DNA of 64,000 nt from Diplonema japonicum (taxonomy: Eukaryota; Euglenozoa; Diplonemea; Diplonemida; Diplonemidae). Made by a program: the position numbers and the translations under genes. Each line of letters starts with the position of its first letter. Within the stretch, counting starts at the first letter, position 1. A model generated the notes under the pieces. It ran no database searches, was not told the origin of the DNA, and was given only the letters and a program-made list of their open reading frames with translations. Where the stretch lies: contig OZ025690.1 in assembly GCA_964019335.1 (NCBI GenBank), positions 124,001-188,000 on the forward strand. Direction: 5' to 3'. Below, piece by piece: positions 42,008-52,800 of the stretch.

Positions 42008-43855
42008 TCATGGAGTTTTCGACCGATTGCTCATAACCTTGTCACACGGCGAGCCCCTTAAAGAAATGGAACGCTTGCGGTGAACACAAATTAAACCAGA
42101 CGAAGACGACGAGAATTCAGAAGGTTCAGATGAAACCTCCTCATGCCCACCATCATAAAAACCCGCAAAATTCTCGTTATGCGGGGTAACAGGCACCGGT
42201 TGTTGAAACGCAGTAGAAGACGAGATAGAATGAGAACGCGGCTTATCAAGCCCAAGCCATCCCCGACACAACCCAGTAAGAAATCCCATTGGACCATGAG
42301 AAGTTTCCTTACTGCTGTCTGTATCAAGCGATGCTATACTGCTGATATCAGCAACAGGGTGCAAGGAATAAGGCGAATGACTTTCCGGCTGAAAAACAGA
42401 CCCAAGCGTATCAATCATGGAATACAACAATTTCCCACCGAGCGCAGCACCTTGTTCAGCCAGCAACGCCCTCGTCAATGACTTCCCCTCACTCGAAGGA
42501 GGAGCACAGTACATACTCACCGCTGCGTCGACCCGTCTCAACATAGACCGAACCGCCTCGATTTGAATCAACATTTTATACGATACGGGGTCGTAATTTT
42601 CCGTTCGGAACAAATCCTGCATCTCGGAAATAATTCCATGGACCCATCCGATAGCTTCTCTGGGATGTTCCATCCCAAGCATATTGGCAGCAACGCTCGG
42701 GTTAATCTCAACACGCGACACAAACACCTGAGGGTTCCCCCACAACTGCGACAACTGTGATAGGGTCATGACGCATGGAACTGCAAGGAAGCAGAAAATC
42801 GACGGTACATCAGCCACGCCCGACAGAAAATCGATCGCTTTGCTAGCATGGTTGAACGTGTCGTTGATTAGAAGGTTCAGCCTGTCGGTAGCCTGTGCTC
42901 TTGAGCCTGGTACGGTGAATTGGCCTAAGCAGTCGAAATGATGTCCCCAAACATCTTTCGGCCAGTTTGATCCGCGCAGTGTGTCGCTGTGCTCCAGGAA
43001 CGATCGGACTGCGTTTGTCTTCTCGAGCAGCAACCCCATTTCCAATGCGTTCTTCGCGTTTAAATGCCGGTTTAAATGCTTTTCAATGAGCTTTGACACT
43101 GTCTCGAGAACCAGGCCGCCCGACACCGTGTTGTAATCCGTGTGGTCCTGCAACGAAACAATCTCTTTTTCCAAAAAACCCGCCAAACCCTCACCCCGAA
43201 CCTGCACCGCCGCTACAATTATCTTTTTAACCGCGGGGCACAGTGAATCGAGACCCGCCGTGATAAGCTTGAACTGTTTGAAAACAGCAAGGCTTGATAC
43301 GTCGCAGGGCAAAGCCGCATCACCATCTACATATGTGTAAAAGTCTCGCAGGACAGACTGTCTTGTCGGGATGGATAGGGCACGCGATCCTTCCACCTCG
43401 TCCATCATTTTCACAATGAGGTAGTGCAGGGTGAAGGAAAGCTTCAGGTCGTCTGCTTCAAGCTTGGCGACAAGCGGTGCCACATGGCTGCAATGTTCTT
43501 CAAGACACCCCGCCAGGCGTTTCAAGTAGGTGTCGTCGATGGGAGTTGACGTTTCGATCGATTCTACCTTCTTGACCTTTGGTACTGCGACCCTTATCGA
43601 CACTGCGGTGGGGGGTATGTGGTGGGAAAGTCTGAATTCGCACGGGTCGCCTGCCTCTGGTTTTCTATCGGGGTGGTTCTTGTTCGCCTTCACGCTCCTT
43701 GGATCGAACGGGAAGACCCCGTACGAGGATTCGATTTTACATTCTCCCTGCTTCACGGTAGCAACAGTTCCCCGGACTCTGCGCTGCGCCTTGACCAAGT
43801 GGAGCACTTCCTGGCTGATTCCTGCCGCCGCTGCTGATGCATTATTTCTATTCAT
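42008..43855 (-). CDS. Squalene-synthase-like pseudoenzyme with N-terminal cold-shock-like domain
   Basis: 615 residues. Residues 25-92 resemble an OB/cold-shock fold (RRVRGTVATVKQGECKIESS; GDPCEFRLSHH). Residues 110-400 follow squalene synthase: YLIVKMMDEVEG (145-156) at the first Asp motif, LEKTNAVRSFLEH (277-289) at the second, WPKDVWG (298-304), FCFLAVPCVM (354-363) and NPQVF (374-378). Squalene synthase needs two Asp-rich motifs for Mg-diphosphate binding. Here the second has lost both Asp (S285 and H289 in their places) and the first keeps D152 and E155 but ends in Gly. The usual C-terminal membrane anchor is absent; a Ser-rich tail of about 130 residues replaces it. Likely non-catalytic; role unknown. 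Confidence 0.75.
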   Translation of the reverse strand: MNRNNASAAAAGISQEVLHLVKAQRRVRGTVATVKQGECKIESSYGVFPFDPRSVKANKNHPDRKPEAGDPCEFRLSHHIPPTAVSIRVAVPKVKKVESIETSTPIDDTYLKRLAGCLEEHCSHVAPLVAKLEADDLKLSFTLHYLIVKMMDEVEGSRALSIPTRQSVLRDFYTYVDGDAALPCDVSSLAVFKQFKLITAGLDSLCPAVKKIIVAAVQVRGEGLAGFLEKEIVSLQDHTDYNTVSGGLVLETVSKLIEKHLNRHLNAKNALEMGLLLEKTNAVRSFLEHSDTLRGSNWPKDVWGHHFDCLGQFTVPGSRAQATDRLNLLINDTFNHASKAIDFLSGVADVPSIFCFLAVPCVMTLSQLSQLWGNPQVFVSRVEINPSVAANMLGMEHPREAIGWVHGIISEMQDLFRTENYDPVSYKMLIQIEAVRSMLRRVDAAVSMYCAPPSSEGKSLTRALLAEQGAALGGKLLYSMIDTLGSVFQPESHSPYSLHPVADISSIASLDTDSSKETSHGPMGFLTGLCRGWLGLDKPRSHSISSSTAFQQPVPVTPHNENFAGFYDGGHEEVSSEPSEFSSSSSGLICVHRKRSISLRGSPCDKVMSNRSKTP

Positions 43856-44405
43856 TTTCTTTTTTTAGAAGGGAGGGGGGGGGGGGGGGGGTGTCCTTCT
43901 TCCCTTTTTTTAATGCCTGTGTGGGTGTGGGTGTCAGGAGGAAGCTCTATGGCTGAAGAAGTGGGCGCGGGGTGCAGGTGGGGGAACACAAGATGACGCT
44001 GTTAAATGCATGGAAGCAACAACGACAGTCAGAGGAAGGAATTCCAGCAGCATGCGATGACAGTATGCAGACGTCAGCGAAGCGTGGAAGGCGTTTTAAT
44101 AAAAAAAGATACACAAGTTCTTTTGGGGGGGATTGGGGTGGTGGTAAGTAATAAGGGGGAGAGGATAAGACCGAGTGAAATAAACAAAATATAAAAAAAA
44201 CCCCCCCACACATTCTTTCCTTTTCCTTTTTTTATTTTTTTTTTCACCACCCCCCTCCCATCTCCCTTTCGTTGCGCTCGGAAGAACCAACAAAAAAAAA
44301 AAAAAAAAGAAGGGAGGGACTTCACTATGATGCGGGGGAAGAAAGTTTTCAGGTCAATAGAGGTATATACTAAAAAGGAAAAAAAAGAAAATGGGGTGTG
44401 GGAAA
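43856..44405. other. Spacer with a complex island
   Basis: Homopolymers flank a complex island (43930-44100). It holds a 39-residue minus-strand ATG frame (43934-44053) with a hydrophobic start (MLLEFLPLTVVVASM) and an overlapping frame reading RFADVCILSSHAAGIPSSDC; neither can be preferred. Confidence 0.4.
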
Positions 44406-46211
44406 TCAAATAAAATCTGTAGCAACCGAACTCCTGGACCGTGTAGGGGACGTAACCGGAGCAAACCTGGCATAGGAGGTATCGCAGCTCTGGGCCAGGG
44501 GGCTCGTCGCAGGGGAAAGAACCTGCCTTTTCCGTTCCAGCGTCTTATCCCGACAAGTTTTGCTAATCTCATACAGCGCAGCCTGTATTATAAAAAAAAA
44601 AAAAATTAAAAATACCTCAATCCCTGCCAGCCTCCCCTCAACAGCGGCGATCCTACGACTGCTCAACGCAGCCACGGTATCTATCTTTTCCGTAACAGTC
44701 TTGGTGCATTGAAACAAAAGCGCTTCAAAATCGACCGGCGGACCATTGTTAGGTGACGGGTAAGGGCAATTGACCTTACCATGCTTTGGCGAACCTGAAA
44801 GAGAAGCTGCCGGGCTCGTGGAATGAGACACCGCATCGCAAGTAGAAGGGAGAAGAGTACGAGGCATATCAATAATGGATTTTCGATGCTCGTCCAACGC
44901 AGCGAATCGCAGTGCTTCAACAAACAACATACAAAGATGATTCCTCCTCTGCCTCACCTGGTCTTCAACAAGAAGCTCTTGAAACGCCCCGGTAAGAATT
45001 GTAACCGGAAATCCCACAACTATCATCCCGGTCAACATTGTCATCCCACCAACAAGCTTTCCAACAGGTGTTACAGGTACTTGGTCACCATATCCGACAG
45101 ATGTTATTGTAACAATCGACCACCACAGTGTTTCCGGGATAGATTGAAATGCGATTCGTTCACCTGCATCAGAATAGGAAGAGTTGTCATGGCGAATCCA
45201 GTAACGGGTTTCGTGGTTGAAGCTCGACCCGCCTCGTTCGGCGTAGAACATGAATGAGGAGGTTAACGCCATAACCATGACAAGAACAAGAACGAGCCAC
45301 CATAGAAAAGGTGCTGAGCGTTTCAATGCCAGACCGAGCATGGTGAGGCAGCTCGCCTTCCCAAGCTGCAGGACCTTTACAACTCGGAACGATCGAACCA
45401 ACACTCGGACTACCCTAAGCGAAACAAGCGCTTCGCTTTCCGACACGTTCACCTCTAAAAGCGATGTGTAGTACGGTAGAATAGTAATCAGATCAACCCA
45501 CGTGCCCATGTCCGTCCACAAGTTTTTACAGGTTCTGTCGGAGTCGCCTTTCTTTACATACGTAGCGCAATACGAGAGGAATTCAACTGTAAAAATCGCA
45601 ACGCAAATTCCTTCAAGAGCCCATGTTGCTGGGTATCCCGGTTGCGAGTTGAAGTTTTGGGCTTCAGGGATGGTCTCGACCATGAGAACCACGAGAGATG
45701 TTACAATGGCAACTTGTGAAAGAATTCGGAGCGACACGGATAGAATAATTGCCCAGGTCCGGCTTCCGTTGTATCGAGAGCCTTTGAAGCCCCACATTAC
45801 CCAGACCCACTCTCGTATGGTGTCGGGTTCCAGTGTGTTGGTTAAGGCAGCGGCGTAGTTTATGTAAGCTGCTAGTTCTGACACATCTATGACACCTGAG
45901 CCGTCGGAATCGATGTCGGCGAAGACGCATTCGGAGTCTGCGAGGTCGTTAGAACGCGGGAAGAGGATTTCCCATAGCTTTCTGAAGCCGACGCGGTCGA
46001 TGTCGCCTTCGATGCAGACGCACCATCTTTCGAGCTTTAGGATTAAGTTTGCTAGTTCTACCTTGGCGTCCGTCTTGAACAGAGTCAGCCTTCGCCTTGG
46101 AGAGGAGGATGGACACTCTTCTTCAACATTGTCCACCGTCGTGCTACCTACTTCCACCATCTCCCCTACATCTTCTACAAAGGTCAGGCGTCTCTCGGTT
46201 TTCTTCGCCAT
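44406..46211 (-). CDS. Voltage-gated potassium channel with N-terminal EF-hand
   Basis: About 590 residues after a 33-nt in-frame intron (44583-44615). An EF-hand lies near 97-112 (FADIDSDGSGVIDVSELAAY) with a partner at 62-85. Six helices follow: S1 153-178, S2 198-217, S3 233-250, S4 265-285 with Arg at every third position (RVVRVLVRSFRVVKV), S5 301-322, pore 361-378, S6 384-410. The selectivity filter is SVGYGD, specific for K+, and the S6 hinge is FPVTILTG. There is no cytoplasmic T1 or cyclic-nucleotide domain. The EF-hand suggests Ca2+ tuning of gating, possibly at the cell or flagellar membrane. The C-terminal tail is Ser/Pro-rich with a short coiled coil. Confidence 0.92.
   Translation of the reverse strand: MAKKTERRLTFVEDVGEMVEVGSTTVDNVEEECPSSSPRRRLTLFKTDAKVELANLILKLERWCVCIEGDIDRVGFRKLWEILFPRSNDLADSECVFADIDSDGSGVIDVSELAAYINYAAALTNTLEPDTIREWVWVMWGFKGSRYNGSRTWAIILSVSLRILSQVAIVTSLVVLMVETIPEAQNFNSQPGYPATWALEGICVAIFTVEFLSYCATYVKKGDSDRTCKNLWTDMGTWVDLITILPYYTSLLEVNVSESEALVSLRVVRVLVRSFRVVKVLQLGKASCLTMLGLALKRSAPFLWWLVLVLVMVMALTSSFMFYAERGGSSFNHETRYWIRHDNSSYSDAGERIAFQSIPETLWWSIVTITSVGYGDQVPVTPVGKLVGGMTMLTGMIVVGFPVTILTGAFQELLVEDQVRQRRNHLCMLFVEALRFAALDEHRKSIIDMPRTLLPSTCDAVSHSTSPAASLSGSPKHGKVNCPYPSPNNGPPVDFEALLFQCTKTVTEKIDTVAALSSRRIAAVEGRLAGIEVFLIFFFFIIQAALYEISKTCRDKTLERKRQVLSPATSPLAQSCDTSYARFAPVTSPTRSRSSVATDFI
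44583..44615 (-). other. Intron, 33 nt, K+ channel gene
   Basis: GTATTTTTAA donor region, a T run, then ATAATACAG. Phase 0 between GIE and AALYEISK; unspliced it would add 11 mostly hydrophobic residues inside a coiled coil. Confidence 0.75.
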
Positions 46212-46371
46212 CTCGCCACTCTCCTGCGCATTTTCTTTTTTTTTTTCTTTCTCACTTTTTTTTTTTCTTTTTTGGAGAAATGAGGGAGGGAATATTTAAA
46301 GAAATACAGGGGGGGAAGGGGGGGGGGGGCTTTAAAGAATTAAAAAACCCTCGTTGCTGTTTTTTTATTTA

Positions 46372-47969
46372 CTGTAAAACGAATAATGTCGGACGGAAAA
46401 ATTCTCGGACAGAAAAACTCGACGGGAAAAACTCCCGGACACCAAAAAAACCCGGACATTTTTCCGTCCGGGAGTTTTTCTGAGAAGAAGTTTTTTTACT
46501 TAAGGGGGGGTAGCAGCTCCCACCACGTTTGCCTGGAAGGGCTTTATTCCTTGTGCAGAGCCAAAATGTCACCCTGCGTGGCAGTTTGAATTTTTCTTCC
46601 CCTTTCAATGCACCAACAAACAGCACCCACGGGATCTTTAACTTCTCATAAACCCGTACTTCTTTCGTCAGATTGACCAGTTCGACTACCCAAGGCACGT
46701 TGAGCAGCTGGCTTGTGAGGGGCCCAACTTTGGTGCTGACACCCCCGGCCAGCTCACCCCCGAGAGGTGGAGGAGATAAACTCCTTACACCGGGCCAGTA
46801 CAAACCCCCGAAAGCAGCTTGGCGGCCTCTGCCTCGGTCAGAAGACGGCAGCAACAGGTTCAACAGAGCCCCCGGTTTCTTCCAGACGGAAATACTGGAC
46901 GTTGCTATTCCGCCCTACCACACCCTGGCCGCCGCGACGCCGTGATAGCTGCGTATCGCCCAATACGGGATTTAGCATCCTTCGGGGGCTGAAAGGTTTT
47001 TGCTTGAGTCGATAGGTAAACGGGCTTGGTGAGCCTATCCCAGCACAACAAATATGCACCTATGCAGAAGGGCTGCTGTGCGCCAATCCAGCCCGAATTT
47101 GGTGGGGCACTGTCCTTTTCCACTGGCTAGGCTGACAAAATTTTGCAGCAAGAAAGACAAAAGCCGCAAGCCACCTCCGGAAAGCCCGGAAACGAGAAGG
47201 ACAACGAGAAGGCACGCTGTTTCACCATGGAATTCAAGTCGATAATCGACACCCATAAAGTAAGGCCGGAATTGGTCTGGAATACGGGGTTAAAAACCAA
47301 AACAAAAAGGGGTGCTAAGGTCGTAAAAGTCCGTGGCTTGGGGGACAAAACGGGCTATAACCGAACAGCTGGCTGTTTCCTTGGCTGGATGGTTAAATAC
47401 AAAGGCAAAGCGGAAACACAACCGGCAGGGATTATCCGTGCCCCGGTCAAGCACCCGCCCACCGAATGGAGCCTAACGGCATCGCCCAATCATTGGGCTA
47501 ATTATGATACTCGGTATCTGGGTTACGGAGCTGTTTCTTCCTTTTTGCTATAAATCATCGATTCCCATGGTTTTGCCGAACGGGCCGATTCTGCTGCTTG
47601 TCGGCGACCACAACACGACCTATGCCTATGGGTTCGTAGAGTGGTTCGCAGGCGCAAACGTGCACATTGCTTTTGTCCCCCTGGGCTCACCTACATGGTT
47701 CAACCGATGGATATTGGGTTGAACGCAGCTGTAAAGCATCTATTAAGAAAGGTAGTAGGCCACACGAAGGCTCGACAAGCTGATTGCCTCAGGGGCAGCA
47801 AGGGAGGACAAAGATGGAGAAAGGGAACCCTGGGGGTTTCTTCGCGCGGTTGCCGTTTGCAGCCCAGGCCCCCTGACGGCCTTACCTAAAAAAAATTCCC
47901 GGACGGAAAAATTCCCGGACGCCAAAAAAACTCGGACATTTTTCCGTCCGGGAGTTTTTCGTTTTACAG
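46372..47969 (+). mobile_element. Decayed pogo/Tc1-mariner-type DNA transposon, 1.6 kb
   Basis: Ends are inverted repeats starting CTGTAAAACGA, flanked by TA (46370-46371, 47970-47971). Subterminal blocks repeat CCGGACGGAAAAA and can fold (ACTCCCGGAC pairing with GTCCGGGAGT). On the plus strand 47143-47760 carries transposase pieces: IIDTHKVRPELVWNTGLKTK where pogo proteins have an Asp before Glu-Thr-Gly, then ILLLVGDHNTTYAYGFVEWF (second Asp), then in another frame TYMVQPMDIGLNAAVKHLLR, the typical last-Asp block. The first Asp is lost and the frame is broken at least twice, so it is dead. It is the only plus-strand coding signal in the window. Confidence 0.8.
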
Positions 47970-48033
47970 TATTTATCCCCCCCCCCCATCCCCGCAGCTA
48001 CCTTTTTTTTTCGCGTTTTTTTTTTAATGTTAG

Positions 48034-48261
48034 CTAGGAGAAGAAAAAAAAACCCCACACACACACACACGGAAAAAAAAAGGGGGTAAAAAAAAAAAAA
48101 AAAAACGGCTTCTTTTTTTTGTTCCTGGTGCTGTGAAATCCAATTTCTCTTTTCAAATGGCCTTCTAAGAGACATGGAACTTGAAAAATCATGTGTCGCT
48201 GGGGGGAGTTTCCCACAATAAAAACGGAGGCTAGCAGCTGTAGAGGAGCTAGAATTTTCAT
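48034..48261 (-). CDS. Small secreted-type protein, unknown family
   Basis: ATG follows an A-rich leader (AAGAAAAAAA). The first 19 residues, MKILAPLQLLASVFIVGNS, look like a signal peptide. The next part is SPQRHMIFQVPCLLEGHLKR, then IGFHSTRN; after that the frame enters T runs, where an intron probably begins (a GT repeat and CTTCTCCTAG lie downstream), so the true C-terminus is not known. No family recognised. Confidence 0.45.
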   Translation of the reverse strand: MKILAPLQLLASVFIVGNSPQRHMIFQVPCLLEGHLKREIGFHSTRNKKKKPFFFFFFTPFFFPCVCVWGFFFFS

Positions 48262-48404
48262 TTTTTTTCTTCCCTGGAGGGGGGGGATAGAAAAAAAAAA
48301 CACATCTAAAATCGATGATGCGTGGGTTTTGATCCTTAAAAAAAAAAAGAGAAAGGGGGAAAAAAAAACCCCCCCCCTTCTTTGTGGTAGCGACTTATTC
48401 AGAG

Positions 48405-48442
<38 letters not shown>

Positions 48443-48453
48443 GTAGAAAGCAA

Positions 48454-48582
48454 CTAAACCTCAATCCTCGAAATTATGGCCCGATTTCCGTCGACTGTCA
48501 GAGAATCCACGAGAGCCGCAGCAGTGAGAGCCCGTGCAGGGGGCCCCGAGGGAGGGTTGCTAGTTGGACGAAGGTACAGCCA

Positions 48583-48631
<49 letters not shown>

Positions 48632-49004
48632 CACCATACTTTTCAGCCATAAAGGTAGGCTGACGCAGCACAACACACTTCCATGGGGTAATGCAGCCCA
48701 TATCTCTTTGAAACAGGACGGTTGACTGGATCCCCAGTGATTTACTCTTCGCGACAATGTCCTTCGCGGCCCGAGAGACTGCCCCGTTCATGAGTGCGAC
48801 GGCGCTGTCCAATGTTTCCAGTTTCGCGTGTACTACGGGGGCCTCCTTCCCCTTTCTGCTCAACACCACCTCGCACATCTCGAACCACGTGTTTTGCTCG
48901 TACGCTATTTTCCACCGTTTCGCGATGCGTCTTGCAAACGCCCCTGTTTCAGTGTCGCACCAGTGCAGGATCCGAGCGACCACTTCCATTGGAATCTCAT
49001 TCAT
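48454..49004 (-). CDS. F-box-like protein, two exons
   Basis: Spliced length 164 residues. The N-terminus (IPMEVVARILHWCD, then RRIAKRWKIAY) has an F-box-like helix pattern, which would bind Skp1 in an SCF ubiquitin ligase. Exon 1 is 48640-49004. The 56-nt intron (48584-48639) starts GTATGG, is almost all A, and ends AAAG. Exon 2 (48454-48583) reads WLYLRPTSNPPSGPPARALT and ends SRIEV then TAG. The alternative without splicing gives poly-Lys and a less natural tail. Transcript start is unclear; the frame is open further upstream but is poly-Phe there. Confidence 0.55.
48584..48639 (-). other. Intron, 56 nt, F-box-like gene
   Basis: GTATGG donor, A run ending in G as acceptor, phase 2. Chosen because only this join keeps a long natural exon 2 frame. 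Confidence 0.55.
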
Positions 49005-49860
49005 AAGGGGGGCGGGGTTATTACGGTGGGCCGTGGAGGAGGCCCCTTTTTTTTTAAATCTTATATCTTTAAAAAAAAAAAAAAAATTAAAAAAGACTAC
49101 TGTTACCCTTGTCTGGATCAACCCTTGAAGGGGCGATTGTGTAGGCTTGGGCAACACACAAAAAAAAAAAAAAAAAAAAAAAAAAAGAAGAGAGAGAGAG
49201 AGAGAGAGCATCATGAATGGATATAAAAAAAAAAAAATGGAATTCACTGTGATGGGCCGAGGACCCATCATAAAAAGAGAAAGAAGGGGGGGAAAAAATG
49301 AAAATAGCACGAAAGGAGGCGAGAGGATGGCGAAGGATGTCGTGCTGTTCGAAATCACCAGATAAAAAGAAAAGGAAAAATAATTGCTACTGATGATACT
49401 TTGGTTTCTTCTTTCTTTCATTTTTTTTTTTTTTTTTTTTTTTATGATACTTCCCCTTTCTTTTTATTCTTCCCGCTGTCACCCAAGGAAGAACACGAAA
49501 AAAAAAAAAAAGGAAAAAAAAAAAAAAAAATGCAAAAATCTGTTCTGTTAGGACGATAATATACTGTCAGTGCTGCTGACCACGTTCATCGTCAAGAAAT
49601 GTAGCGATAGTGGTTTGTGAAAAATCAAGCCACGGTACAACGAAGGGTGACAGGGAGATGGGGGAAGGGAAAGTAATAAACTAATATATTCGATTTAAAA
49701 AAAAAAAAAAGGTTCAGTAAGAAAAACAAAACGGCGCATCACGAAGCAGAGCGCACCAGGGCGCGAAAGAGAGAATAAATAATTTAAGTAGCCGTGTTCA
49801 TCTTTTTTGATTTGACACATATTTTTTTTTTTTTTAAGAAAGAAAAAAAAAAAGAAGGGA
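49005..49860. repeat. Homopolymer-rich spacer
   Basis: A and T runs and a GA repeat near 49190-49208. A short minus-strand piece near 49630-49560 (IATFLDDERGQQH) may be coding but has no start. Confidence 0.5.
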
Positions 49861-52800
49861 TCACATGTATTCTGTTGGCTTCTGTGCGTCCCTCGTTATG
49901 CTAACAGGCCTCTCCCCGCATGGCGGGAAGGGTGCACTGATTTCGTTGTGAGAGTCAGCTATGTAAGCTTCCTGTGTAAGAATTGTACAAATAAAAAAAA
50001 AAAAGAACAGAAGTTGTTTCTCCCTTCATTCATACCGCATCTTCGTCACGCAGGGCCCTCTCCCCGATGCGCATGAAGACCTGCTCCAAAGAGGTCTCGT
50101 TGATAGAGTAGTCGGTGATGCCTATATTTTTTTGTTTTTTTGTTTTTTTTATTTTTTTGTTTTATATGTTTTACACACCAATCTTCCTGTTGTCCTCCAC
50201 GAACTGGAACATTGCGGAGAGGGAGGATTCCTTCTTGAGGACCTGGTAGGTGAGCCTCTGCTGGGTGTCTTCTGTGAGGAGGGCGTTGGCCCATTTTTCA
50301 GCGATGAGCTCCTTCGCGGCCGCTTCCGCCTCCTTGTTCTTCAGCTTCACGGTGAGCTCGTAGGAGTCGCCGAGGGACTGCTTCAGCTGGGACAGGCTTC
50401 CGAGACACTGGAGCCTCCCGTCGACCATGATGGTGACGCGGTGCTGCAGGCGTGCCAGCCCCTCGATCTCCTCGAGGTGGTGCGTCGTCAGCACCACGCT
50501 GAGGTGGAGCTCCGTGATGGCCTTCTCCAGAGCGCCCCACAAGCTGCGTCGGGCCACCGGGTCCATCCCCGCCGACGGCTCGTCCAAGAAGACCACCGGT
50601 GGTCCTCCCATCAAGGCCACCGCCACCGACAGCTTCCGACGGTTCCCCCCGCTCAGGGCCTTCGCCATCTTCTTCCGATGCGGGAGGAGCCCCAAGCCCC
50701 CCAACAGCAGCTCCACGCTCGGCTGCACCTGGTGCGACGGGATCCCTCGCAGGCACGCGAACAGACGCAGGTGCTCCTCGCAAGTCATGTGGTCCAGCAG
50801 CGCGTCGAACTGCGGGCAGAACCCCAAGCTCTGCCGTGCCAGCTGCGCCTCCTCCACCACGTCGTACCCCTCCCCCGTCGCAGGGTTCTCTCCGATAAAG
50901 GCCCGTCCCTCGCTCGGGGCGAACTCCCCGCTCAGCACGCTCAGCGTCGTCGTCTTCCCCGCCCCGTTCGTCCCGAGGAACGCGAACAGCTCCCCGGACC
51001 TCACCCCGAAGCTCAGGTCCGCCACTGCCACCTTCGGCTTCGACATGTTCCCCGCAGGAGGCCACACCTTCCGAAGCCGCTGCACAGTCACGTAGTCTCC
51101 CTTCCTCCCTTTCCCCTCCAGTACCTCCTTCGCGTGCTCATCCACTGCAGCGTCTCGGTAGAAAGGCGTGTCCTTCGTCGTCCACTTCGACTCACTTGTC
51201 TTCTCGTTGAAGTAGTACGTCTTCCCCGAGAAGTCGTCCGTGCATGCCAACCACTCCCCACGGCGTTGCTGCACTGCCGACCCGTCCCGCTCAAGCTTCC
51301 CATCGTCTTCGTGATATTTCGACGACTTCTCCAACAGTGGCGTCCCCTCCAGCTCTGTGTAGTTGTTCTCCCGCCACCTGCACCGCACTAGTCTCTTTCG
51401 CAGCCAGGGCACTTCGATCAGACACGTGATGAGAAAGTAGATAGGCGCCAGCACAACCATGTACGTGAGGTCCACCGTGACTATCTCCCAGTCAAAGGCG
51501 CCAGGGGTGGTGACTGATCGACCCAAGGCATTCACAAGGTCACGCATGGAGAGGGAGATGATGCCCTCACCAAGGCAGAAGGAGGGAACAATGCGGTAGA
51601 AGTACTTCAGATACTTGTTGTAGTCCTTAGTGGAGTCGATGAAGTCGAGGATGTTGGAGGCAATGACCAAGATGAAGCCTGCGATGAAGTTGAAGATCAT
51701 GACCGCATTCTGTGCGGCAGTGTGCGAACTGAACAGGAACGACAGCAGGTATGAGTTCGCAATGGAAGAAATACCATACAACAGGAACAGAAGGAAAGAC
51801 GCCATGAAGGTCTCGAACGACCCTACGAACTCACCCCTATCGTCACCGAAGAAGACGATAAAGGCAAGGAACATGGTCCCGAGGTAGGCAAGAAGGTCGA
51901 AGGTGAACGAGCTTGCCCAGTACGCGCCCATGTGGACACCGGAAACAACCTGCACGTGTTTTGCTTTGCACTCCCGCTCCTTGACGATGAAGGACACGAA
52001 GTTTGACGGAATGAAGGTGAAGGGAATCATGATGAAGATGCCTGTGATGACCACCTGAAGGGACTCGATCACCTTCTGCTCGTAGTCACTGAAGGGCAAG
52101 GGGTGGTTCCTAGTCACGATAGTAGCATCTATGTTTGTGGTATTACGAAGCGCAGCGTTCCTGATAGCGGAGACCACAGCAGGGAAGGCATGGATGAAGC
52201 TTGCGTTGTTGAAGACAGAGGCTGTGAGTGACGTGATGCGCTCGATTCGCTGGTCCGGGAGGGCAATGCCTGCACCACGTTGCTCATTTTTGTGCCCATT
52301 GTAGTCCTCCATCATCCATTCTGACAATGTCGACCCGTTCACCACACTGCTGTTCACCTCGTTGATGTTCTGCAGCTCGTAGTCCTCAGGCCTGAAGTGA
52401 CATATGCTTGGTGCCTCGCACCCGACATCGAAGAAAGAACTCACTGGCGTAAATGGCATATTCGCCGGTCGGTCAAACACCCCTGAGTCAAGCGTCAACG
52501 AACTCTGACTCGGGGGCCCCAACCTCCCCAGAAGAAGCGCAATCAGAATGAACACCACAGGAAGCACGAACTGGAAGCACAGCGTCCTGGGATCCCTCTT
52601 AGCACAGTTGTACCTCTTCCTAATCAGCCCGAAGTACTGTTCTATGTACAGATGAATTCCTTCTTTTGCCTTGTCATGCGCACCGGCGTTCACAATGCTG
52701 TACAAGTTCCCAAAGTTGAAATCCGACGGAGCGTGTCCTTTCTCGTGCTGTACATTCTCGATATCATGGTCCACGGCTTGCACTTCCCTTGTGGCAACAA

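Noticed and set aside
50030-50032. TGA taken as the end of the ABCA proteins after DEDAV
   Set aside because: The GTATGA is better read as a donor; a pyrimidine-rich acceptor 64 bases on leads in phase to a natural final exon in both copies.
50171-50173. TAA taken as the end of the ABCA proteins after NRKIGV
   Set aside because: It lies inside a 57-nt GT-AG intron; splicing restores the family's terminal motif in both copies.
50132-51391. Long plus-strand frame opposite NBD2 of ABCA copy 1 (also 58189-59406, 53201-54361, 61246-62421)
   Set aside because: Low-complexity His/Arg/Pro/Leu translation antisense to conserved ATPase motifs; no independent signal.
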